Source: an uncultured Bacteroidales bacterium (GTDB taxonomy: Bacteria; Bacteroidota; Bacteroidia; Bacteroidales; Muribaculaceae). From it: a DNA stretch of 19,626 bases. The stretch covers positions 1 to 19,626 of the forward strand of contig URNY01000036.1 in the NCBI GenBank assembly GCA_900549375.1, given 5' to 3'. How positions within the stretch are numbered: position 1 is the stretch's first letter; every line of letters starts with the position of its first letter. Below the pieces are notes generated by a model that worked only from the letters and a program-made list of their open reading frames with translations, was not told the DNA's origin and did not search any database. The translations under genes and the position numbers were made by a program. This document shows, piece after piece, positions 6,549-12,922 of this stretch.

Positions 6549-7646
6549 TTATTTCAGTTCCAATTCAATGTCCTCTATTGATGGCAGAGAACTCTTGAAT
6601 TCATCGGGGATGAATTTTGTTAACTGAAATTCCGCCACTCCGATAGGTTGCGATGATGATTCAAGGGCATATTGTGCAAGTACATTATCTTTATCCTTAC
6701 ATATCAGCAAACCGATGGTACGGTTATCCTGCTCTGTTTTCAATATATGATTTACTGCCGTCATGTATGTGCCGAGTTGCCCTATATCCCCGGCTCCGAA
6801 GGTCCCGGTCTTGACTTCTATAACACAATAAGCGTGCAATTTTATGTTATAAAACAGTAAATCAATGAATTGTTCAGTATGCCCTACTTTGAGACGGTAT
6901 TCTTCTCCGACGTAAGCAAAGCCTGATCCAAGTTCGAGAAGAAACCGGGATATATTGGACATCAGAGCCTTTTTCAGTTCACGTTCTTTATAAGGCTCGG
7001 TCATTTCAGTAAAGTCAAAGATATACGGGTCCTTAGTCAGTTCCTGTGCAAGGTCGCTATCGGGAGCGGGCAGTAAGCGAGAAAAACTTGTCAACGCCTT
7101 TCCTTGGCGCAGATGCAGATTGGTGTCAATAAACGATTTCAGAATGTTTCTCGACCATCCTTCTTCGACAACCTTATGAGCGTAGAATAGTGCGGTGTCT
7201 CGTTCTCCTTTTTCGAAATATTTATCTATCAGAGTACAATGATGTCCCCACGGTACAGAGAAAATTATATCGTCATTGAGACCTGAAGAAATGCCAACAG
7301 CTTGCTGGCATATCTCGGTTTCAGAATTGCCAACAACTTGTTGGCAATTTGTAGACAACTCACTATAAAGAAGATACATCTTCTTCATGTATTGTAAATT
7401 CTGCCGAGAGAAGCCCTCGGCTTCCGGTATAGCCGCTTTCAAATCCTGACTGAGATTTCGATAGAATCCGCTACCGTAGACATTCTCGGCATCACGAGCC
7501 ACGATGTCACGACCGAGCGACCAATAGAAGCGCAGCATCTCCCTGTTCACCTGCGTCGCTGCCTTAATCTGGCTGCGACGGTAGCGTTCTTTTAACTCCT
7601 GAATCCACCGGGAGTATTCGGCATCGGTTTTAATCAGTTTGCTCAT
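6549..7646 (-). CDS. YhcG/DUF1016 PDDEXK nuclease-domain protein
   Basis: This is a 365-residue protein with the two DUF1016 parts. The N-terminal part (about 10-185) has REMLRFYWSLGRDI, FSRQNLQYMKKMY and WGHHCTLIDK. The C-terminal PDDEXK nuclease part (about 200-345) has Asp262 (EQFIDLLFYN) and Glu277-x-Lys279 (VIEVKTG) as metal and catalytic residues. The ATG at 7646 is preceded by AGAAGG and is preferred over an in-frame TTG at 7673. Such genes are frequent near type I restriction loci and integrated elements and are often treated as putative nucleases of unknown target. A 12-residue duplication (NCQQVVG, ICQQAVG) near residues 100-118 is unusual. It lies just outside the predicted element end. 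Confidence 0.9.
   Translation of the reverse strand: MSKLIKTDAEYSRWIQELKERYRRSQIKAATQVNREMLRFYWSLGRDIVARDAENVYGSGFYRNLSQDLKAAIPEAEGFSRQNLQYMKKMYLLYSELSTNCQQVVGNSETEICQQAVGISSGLNDDIIFSVPWGHHCTLIDKYFEKGERDTALFYAHKVVEEGWSRNILKSFIDTNLHLRQGKALTSFSRLLPAPDSDLAQELTKDPYIFDFTEMTEPYKERELKKALMSNISRFLLELGSGFAYVGEEYRLKVGHTEQFIDLLFYNIKLHAYCVIEVKTGTFGAGDIGQLGTYMTAVNHILKTEQDNRTIGLLICKDKDNVLAQYALESSSQPIGVAEFQLTKFIPDEFKSSLPSIEDIELELK
7292..7349. repeat. Duplicated palindromes inside the DUF1016 gene
   Basis: A perfect palindrome with 12-bp arms (AATTGCCAACAA) spans 7325-7349. A related imperfect one, built on TGCCAACAGC, spans 7292-7310. Their centres are 36 bp (12 codons) apart, so gain or loss of a unit would keep the frame. 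Confidence 0.7.
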
Positions 7647-7676
7647 GACTTTACCTTCTTGTAGTTGATCCAATTA

Positions 7677-7684
7677 CAAAACTA
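7677..7684 (-). promoter_or_regulatory. -7 element of the DUF1016 gene
   Basis: Minus-strand TAGTTTTG matches TAnnTTTG and gives a leader of about 25 nt to the ATG at 7646. No clear -33 is seen. Confidence 0.5.
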
Positions 7685-7764
7685 CAAAAATAATCTGATA
7701 CTGAGGGCATCATATATCATATAATCGCCTGACTAATCCAGCAGGGCGACAAGCGGAGATGCCC

Positions 7765-7943
7765 TAACTTCGATAAATCGGCAAAATTTAGCCCCGCAAA
7801 CTACGATAATCACGCATATTCAAGGTGTATGTACTACGATAATACGAACCTTGTCAAGCTAAATCTCGTTATAATCCTCCAAAAGTGGGTCAAAAGTCAT
7901 AGATTTGGCGGATTATAGACATATTTTAAGAGTTGGGGAATCA
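7765..7943 (+). repeat. 180-bp non-coding repeat, copy B
   Basis: This is the partner of copy A, exactly 3200 bp further right. ACTACGATAA occurs at 7800-7809 and 7833-7842, with a related AACTTCGATAAA at about 7766-7777. The 13-bp inverted repeat is at 7871-7883 and 7904-7916, but one arm has CCT for CCG, which breaks one pair without compensation. The 20-bp centre is almost unchanged between copies. It fills much of the 404-bp gap between the DUF1016 gene and the 84-residue gene. The rest of that gap holds the DUF1016 promoter and an AT-rich leader (7944-8050) with no confident promoter. Confidence 0.75.
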
Positions 7944-8050
7944 ATGCAACGTTGAAAATTAATCAAAACCGTTCGTTTATGACATCCGACTTTTGGCAAG
8001 CAATGATTGTTATAATGTAGACAATTGTAACGCCATTAAACTTTAATATT

Positions 8051-8305
8051 ATGAATGCAAACCGAATACGCCCGACCGACAATGTGCTCGTGGAGATTTA
8101 TTTAGATGGAAAGGAAGTTGATACTTACGAGGGCTCAGGATTCCACACCGTGGAGCAGGCCGTCAGCAATGCCTTCGACAACTCGGGACGTGCCGACACG
8201 AACATCGAAGACTATGTATTCCGCGTTACGAACCTTGCCGACCACACCTCAGCCCGTTATCGCGTAAACGCCGGCGGCAACGTGAAACTCATTCCTGAAG
8301 AATAA
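8051..8305 (+). CDS. Small conserved-looking protein, 84 residues
   Basis: I do not recognise a named family. The 84 residues have no signal peptide or membrane segment and alternate short strands and turns: NVLVEIYLDGKEVDTY, a helix VEQAVSNAFD, then DYVFRVTNL and ARYRVNAGGNVKLI. That suggests a compact alpha/beta domain. The strong third-position GC bias is like the host genes to its right, so it is likely a real host gene. There is no Shine-Dalgarno sequence before the ATG, which is common in Bacteroidetes. It converges on the next gene with 16 bp between stops. Confidence 0.7.
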   Translation: MNANRIRPTDNVLVEIYLDGKEVDTYEGSGFHTVEQAVSNAFDNSGRADTNIEDYVFRVTNLADHTSARYRVNAGGNVKLIPEE

Positions 8306-8321
8306 GAAACGAGTCCGTAAC

Positions 8322-8966
8322 TTATTCCTGAACAGTGAGCTTCGGGAGAATCTCCTTTTCGAAGACGGGGCGAGAGATTATGCGGTAATGGAAGTTGGAG
8401 GATTCGTTGAACCGTTGGCTGTGGTGCATCACGAAATCGCCGCGACGTAGCTTCTCCTCTATCTCGCGTTTATCCTCGGCATCGTTAGGGAATTTCAGCT
8501 CCATATAATTTATTCCATCGGCAATTTCGCTCCATTCCTTTCGCCATAGATCCGCCGGAACCGGAGCCACACCGCGCGTGCTCCTCACAAAAGCGTCAAA
8601 AAAATTCTCGAACGATATCTTGCCCTCCTTTATCACCCTGAGATTGACGCGATAGAAATTCCCATGGCTGCCTGTCGGCTCATAGTCGGGCCCTTCGAAC
8701 ACCGTTGTCTCGTCGAGCTCCGACTGAAGATAAGCTTCCGCGGTCTGTTTATCCTTCAGTATATGTCCCGGGCCGAAACGGTCCTGCATGAAATTCTTGT
8801 AAATGTCGCGGCATTCCGATTCCGGCCATTCGTTGAGCTGATAGATTATTGCCCAGCGGATTGAGTCAGCATGTGTCTGGGCCGACAAGGCAAAACAACC
8901 TGCGGCAAGCATCGCGCCGACAAACGCCGCACGCACAATCCTAACCGATCTTATAAACATTTCCAT
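8322..8966 (-). CDS. Secreted protein of unknown function
   Basis: From the ATG at 8966 the product has 214 residues and begins with a signal peptide: basic VRIVRA, then a hydrophobic stretch (AAFVGAMLAAGCFALSAQ). The mature part is soluble, with segments such as ECRDIYKNFMQDRFGPGHI, HGNFYRVNLRVI, WRKEWSEIADGINYMELKF and FHYRIISRPVFEKEILPKL. I cannot assign a family. A further upstream ATG at 8996 lies before the likely -7 element and would spoil the signal peptide. An alternative ATG is two codons later, at 8960. Export to the periplasm or outer membrane is inferred. Confidence 0.75.
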   Translation of the reverse strand: MEMFIRSVRIVRAAFVGAMLAAGCFALSAQTHADSIRWAIIYQLNEWPESECRDIYKNFMQDRFGPGHILKDKQTAEAYLQSELDETTVFEGPDYEPTGSHGNFYRVNLRVIKEGKISFENFFDAFVRSTRGVAPVPADLWRKEWSEIADGINYMELKFPNDAEDKREIEEKLRRGDFVMHHSQRFNESSNFHYRIISRPVFEKEILPKLTVQE

Positions 8967-8977
8967 AAGCGAATTTA

Positions 8978-8985
8978 CAAAAATA
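8978..8985 (-). promoter_or_regulatory. -7 element of the secreted-protein gene
   Basis: Minus-strand TATTTTTG matches TAnnTTTG and lies 12 bp before the ATG at 8966. This gives a very short leader and argues against the ATG at 8996. Confidence 0.45.
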
Positions 8986-9127
8986 TCATGATACAACGGA
9001 TAAATTATCCGTTACAGATGTTTGCTTCATTTAGCGATCTTACTGAGTAGGATTAGGTAAAAGGAGCTCCTCTTTCGCATTTAGTAATAACGGTGCGCTC
9101 CGGTAGAGCATCGTAAAGCAATAATCG

Positions 9128-10243
9128 ATGATGAGAAAGAGAAGCTTATTCCTTCTACTGACTGCAGCCGCAGTCTCCTCTTTTGCGAACGCTCAGTCTA
9201 TTTACCCGGGACAGCACCGCGGAAAGATTGCAGTCGAAAACTCTGCCCCGGTCAAAGCCGAAAGTTTCGACCTTAAGGAAGTGAGACTGCTGCCGGGCCG
9301 CGTGCGCGAGAACCTCGAGCGGGATTCGGCGTGGATGGTAAACGTTTCCGCGCGGCGGATGCTTCATAGCTTCCGCAACAACGCCGGCGTCTTCGCCGGT
9401 CTGGAAGGCGGCTATGAGAGCGTGAATAAATATGGCGGCTGGGAATCGCTCGACTGCGATCTGCGCGGCCACACCACGGGCCATCTTCTTTCGGCCTATG
9501 GTCTTATGTATGCGGCCACGGGCAGTGAGATTTTCAAGTTCAAAGGCGACAGTCTTGTGGCCGGACTTGCCGAAGTTCAGCAGGCTTTGGGCGATAAGGG
9601 CTACCTGAGCGCTTTTCCCGAGGAACTCATCAACCGCAATCTACAAGGGAAGGGGGTGTGGGCTCCCTGGTACACCCTCCATAAAATCCTCTCCGGTCTT
9701 ATCGACCAATATCTTTATTCGGGCAATCAGCAGGCGCTGACCATAGCCAAAGGGATGGGCGACTGGGCCTATGGCAAGCTGAAGGACCGCGACGCCGAGA
9801 CTCGCCGCCGGTTTCTGGGAGAATGTGGTGAATCATCACACATTCGCCTCGGGTTCATGCAGCCAGAAGGAGCATTTCTTCCCGGTCGACAGATTCTCGA
9901 AATATATCAACGGCTATACCGGGGAATCATGCTGCACCTACAACATGCTCAAGCTTTCCCGTCATCTTTTCAGCTGGACGGCAGATCCCGCAATCGCCGA
10001 CTATTATGAGAGAGCACTCTTCAACCATATCCTCGGCCAGCAGGACCCAGAGTCTGGCATGGTGTGCTATTTCCTGCCGTTGATGAGCGGATCCTATAAA
10101 CTCTATTCCACTCCGGAGCAATCGTTCTGGTGTTGCGTGGGAAGCGGTTTCGAAAGCCATGCGAAATATGCCGAGAGCATCTATTTCCACAATGACGACA
10201 CTCACCGCACCCGCCACGCGGTCTACTGGAATCTCGAAAAATG
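9128..10243 (+). pseudogene. Decayed GH127/GH146-like beta-L-arabinofuranosidase
   Basis: The product would be a secreted glycan hydrolase (signal peptide RSLFLLLTAAAVSSFANAQ). Residues up to ETRRR match the N-terminal (alpha/alpha)6 barrel of the DUF1680/GH127 group, including GGWESLDCDLRGHTTGHLL. Near 9801-9813 the frame changes and the text resumes as FWENVVNHHTFASG, about 80 residues further along the family. This indicates a deletion of about 240 bp with loss of frame. The rest keeps QKEHFF, ESCCTYNMLKLSRHLF and SFWCCVGSGFESHAKY, which carry the zinc-cysteine motifs. After YFHNDDT it jumps to RHAVYWNLEK and stop, so roughly 300 C-terminal residues are gone. Family members usually have 600 to 800 residues. 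It cannot make a working enzyme. Confidence 0.88.
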
Positions 10244-10262
10244 AGATACGAGGGTAAACAAT

Positions 10263-10292
10263 TTTGCACTTTGGTAATTTTTATTACCTTTG
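10263..10292 (+). promoter_or_regulatory. Promoter of the AraC-type regulator
   Basis: TTTG (10263-10266), an 18-bp spacer and TACCTTTG (10285-10292) fit the Bacteroides consensus. The start would lie near 10299, giving a leader of about 18 nt. Confidence 0.6.
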
Positions 10293-10316
10293 CAAACGTA
10301 ACAACCCCGCTCTTGA

Positions 10317-11345
10317 ATGACCTTATATGGCCTCTTTTTCATCTACGGATTGTGCGTCATGTTTTATTTCATGATGTCATGGTTCTTTTTCCGCAAAGAC
10401 AAAGAGCGGCTGTCGAAGCTTGTGGCCGTTCTGATGGCGACAATCGGCCTGCAATGTCTCAAAGACCTCTTTTTCATCTCCCCAACCGATAAATTAGGAG
10501 AATTCGGCTGGAGGGTGATGACCGTCACGGATATGGTGACAGTCCCGATATATGCATTCATTCTTATCGAACTATGCAAGCCGTCTTCCTTATCAATACG
10601 GATGATGGTTGTGCACGAACTGTCGTTTATCCTTCCGATGGCGGTTTTCATTGCCACCGGCAATGTGTATGTCTACTATGCCGAAGTGATATGGGCCTTT
10701 CTCTATGGAATCGCCTATGCTCTCTGGACCGTTTTTGCCATTCCCCGATATCACGCCATGTTGAAACGTCGTTTCTCTTACGAGGAGAATATCAATCTCA
10801 ATTGGCTTCGCGTGATTCCGGCTTCATTTTTCGTTATCCTTACTGTATGGATCTGCGCCTGCCTGTTTTCCGCCATTTATATCGAAGCCGTTTATCTCAT
10901 CGGCTCGCTGGTGATGTGGATGTTCATCTGCTATTTCATCTACAGGCACGAATCGGTGCTTGACGAAATCTCCGAAACAAATGCGGAGATACAGGAAACC
11001 GTCGCCGAGCCAGAGCCGTCCATGTCCGACATCGGGAAACGCATAACGGCACTTTTCGACACCGAAAAAATATACCTTGACCCGAACCTCAAATTATCGG
11101 ACATCGCCAAAGCGGCAGGTACCAACCGCACTTATGTCAGCGCCTTCTTCAACAAGGAAGCGGACAGCACTTTCTACGATTATGTAAACCGCCTTCGTAT
11201 CGAGCACGCATGCCGCTTGCTCATGAGTTCCGACAGAAACCTAAAACATATCGCCGAACAATCCGGTTTCAACAGCCCGCAGTCATTCATAAGGGTATTC
11301 AACAAATTCAAGGGCATTTCACCCTCTGAATATAGGGGGGGGTAA
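10317..11345 (+). CDS. Membrane-anchored AraC-family transcriptional regulator
   Basis: This is a 342-residue protein. The first 210 residues hold about six to seven membrane segments (for example LYGLFFIYGLCVMFYFMMSW and ASFFVILTVWICACLFSAI). An acidic linker (220-235) follows, then a C-terminal AraC/XylS DNA-binding domain (about 245-342) with two helix-turn-helices: KLSDIAKAAGTNRTYVSAFF and LKHIAEQSGFNSPQSFIRVF, and the closing GISPSEYR. This design is common in Bacteroidetes and presumably senses an envelope signal. It follows the broken arabinofuranosidase gene but has its own promoter. The last codons are a run of eight G (11335-11342) before the stop. Confidence 0.85.
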   Translation: MTLYGLFFIYGLCVMFYFMMSWFFFRKDKERLSKLVAVLMATIGLQCLKDLFFISPTDKLGEFGWRVMTVTDMVTVPIYAFILIELCKPSSLSIRMMVVHELSFILPMAVFIATGNVYVYYAEVIWAFLYGIAYALWTVFAIPRYHAMLKRRFSYEENINLNWLRVIPASFFVILTVWICACLFSAIYIEAVYLIGSLVMWMFICYFIYRHESVLDEISETNAEIQETVAEPEPSMSDIGKRITALFDTEKIYLDPNLKLSDIAKAAGTNRTYVSAFFNKEADSTFYDYVNRLRIEHACRLLMSSDRNLKHIAEQSGFNSPQSFIRVFNKFKGISPSEYRGG

Positions 11346-11599
11346 AACGTTAAGCCCCAATTATTTAAACAAATTGTTAATCACTATTTTACGCATTGAT
11401 AACCGGTTTTACTCAGTGTGAACCATAATTTGAGAGATTGGCAACTTCCCCGGGTTTGTTTGTGCTTACTTTGCGCCACGGACAAATCTCCAATCTCACG
11501 CACGAAAAGAGTTGTCTTGTTGTCAAGCATTGCTTTCTGACCTTTCTTCCTGCGAGAGTATAGAGCGAAACAATTTATAACAACTAAATACTATCGCTT
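11346..11599. other. Intergenic region before the lipoprotein gene
   Basis: These 254 bp hold an imperfect inverted pair, GAGATTGG near 11434 and CCAATCTC near 11491. A weak promoter-like TTACTTTG lies between them. No small gene was found. Confidence 0.3.
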
Positions 11600-12235
11600 A
11601 TGAAAATTTTCAAACTCATGGCCCTCGCCGCCATCGCAATGCCCTTTATGTTCTCCTGCTCGGGAGGCGGTTCCTCATCCGATACTCTTCTTTTCGGAGC
11701 CCTTCCCGGCCAATTCGAACAGCTCCTCGCCGAGCAGGCTGAGCTGAAAGAGAAAGCCAAAGATATCAAATCGGAAGCAGAGAAGGCCGAACTGATAAAA
11801 AAATCTGAAGAGATAAAGGAGAAATGGAGCGGCAAAATTGAGGAAAGTGCAAAAGCTCTCGACGGCAAACAGATTGAGTTTGCACAAAGCGACGTCAAGG
11901 TCACGCAGCCTGTTTCTCTCCAATATGAGGGTTTCTTCAGCAAATCCGACATGACTCCTAAATTCAAGATCAACGGAGCCGCCGAAGTGACATCCGAGAT
12001 AAACACCGACGCTCCTTATATACTCCCCTCCGAGCACGTCTACATTGTGGGCTACAATGCCGAGGGACAGGAGGTATACCGTATAAAGGCCGGTTTTGTC
12101 GCCGCTGAAAATGTCGACGGCAAGTCCGTTGTCAAGGCCGGAACCCCCGTCACCTTCGATCCCATCGTATTCTCCGACAATAAAGTAGAGCAATACAAAG
12201 AGGCCAAGACTCTGAAACTCGAAGTATTACGCTGA
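11600..12235 (+). CDS. Lipoprotein with coiled-coil segment
   Basis: This is a 211-residue protein. Its signal (MKIFKLMALAAIAMPFMFSC) ends in a lipobox Cys20, followed by a Ser/Gly-rich spacer. Residues about 38-85 are a charged helix (EQLLAEQAELKEKAKDIK onward) that should form a coiled coil. The rest (about 90-211) looks like a beta-rich domain. I know no named family. It likely sits in the periplasm or outer membrane. It lacks the acidic residues after Cys that mark many Bacteroidetes surface lipoproteins, so an inward-facing anchor is more likely. Confidence 0.75.
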   Translation: MKIFKLMALAAIAMPFMFSCSGGGSSSDTLLFGALPGQFEQLLAEQAELKEKAKDIKSEAEKAELIKKSEEIKEKWSGKIEESAKALDGKQIEFAQSDVKVTQPVSLQYEGFFSKSDMTPKFKINGAAEVTSEINTDAPYILPSEHVYIVGYNAEGQEVYRIKAGFVAAENVDGKSVVKAGTPVTFDPIVFSDNKVEQYKEAKTLKLEVLR

Positions 12236-12277
12236 TTTATAGTTTTTCTCCACTATAACTTGCCATCTGATATCACA

Positions 12278-12307
12278 GCCGGCGGCTCTTCCGCAGGGGT
12301 CGCCGGC
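12278..12307 (+). terminator. GC-rich hairpin between lipoprotein and YiiX-like genes
   Basis: GCCGGCG (12278-12284) pairs with CGCCGGC (12301-12307), extended by a G-T and a C-G pair, around a loop of about 12 nt. There is no U-run after it, so it may act as an attenuator or 5' hairpin for the next gene, 21 bp downstream, rather than a full terminator. Confidence 0.35.
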
Positions 12308-12328
12308 ATTATTTGCTCGCGCAATCCC

Positions 12329-12922
12329 ATGAATAAACGACGCCGTCTCCGAAGAATAATCCTATGGATCGGCGTGCCCGTTCTATTGGCATTCTTCTGG
12401 ATAGGCATAGTCTTTCTCTGCAGACCGGCATACATAGCTCCCGACACCTCGGGCTGGAAAACAGGCGACATCTTTTTCAGCGTCGGCGATTCCTGGGAGT
12501 CGGTGGCCGTAAGAGCTCTCACTGGCGCGAAATCTTTCGAGCTGTCGGACTCAACGCCCTCCCATTGCGGTCTCGTTGTGAGATACGGCGGGGAAGTGAG
12601 GCTTGTGCATGAATCCACAGTTGCGAAAAAGATAGTCATGGAGACGCCTGAGGAATACCTGAAAAACAACGGATCGTATTGCCTGTATGTCCGGAAATCC
12701 CCCTGCGCGCCGGATAGCGTCATCCTCCGCCAAACCGTAGATTCGCTGTTGTCTAAAGGCATCCCGTTTGATTTCGATTTCGACCATTCCTCGCCGCAAG
12801 CGCTATATTGCACGGAGATGGTTGTCAGAGTTTCAGAAATATGCGGCTCCGGATATTTTTCTCATTTGAGAAAAAAAGACTATATTTACCCCGAAGATAT
12901 ACTGAAAATGTGCATAAAATGA
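12329..12922 (+). CDS. YiiX/YebB-like permuted NlpC/P60 cysteine hydrolase, membrane-anchored
   Basis: This is a 197-residue protein from the ATG at 12329. An upstream in-frame ATG at 12260 would add residues across the hairpin and is unlikely. A basic start (NKRRRLRR) and one hydrophobic segment (about 10-31) anchor it in the inner membrane. The rest is the circularly permuted papain-like fold, with GDIFFSVGDS near 46-55, His79 in TPSHCGLVV, and the nucleophile Cys161 in LYCTEMVV. Known relatives are amidases or peptidases; the substrate here is unknown. Its TGA overlaps the next ATG (ATGA at 12919), so the two products are made together. Confidence 0.8.
   Translation: MNKRRRLRRIILWIGVPVLLAFFWIGIVFLCRPAYIAPDTSGWKTGDIFFSVGDSWESVAVRALTGAKSFELSDSTPSHCGLVVRYGGEVRLVHESTVAKKIVMETPEEYLKNNGSYCLYVRKSPCAPDSVILRQTVDSLLSKGIPFDFDFDHSSPQALYCTEMVVRVSEICGSGYFSHLRKKDYIYPEDILKMCIK

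Noticed and set aside
9128..10009. An intact 293-residue glycoside hydrolase
   Set aside because: The last 60 residues are out of frame with the family, which continues in another frame from about 9813.
12260..12328. N-terminal extension of the YiiX-like protein from the ATG at 12260
   Set aside because: It would cover a GC-rich hairpin and put a non-signal stretch before the membrane anchor; the ATG at 12329 gives the expected basic start.
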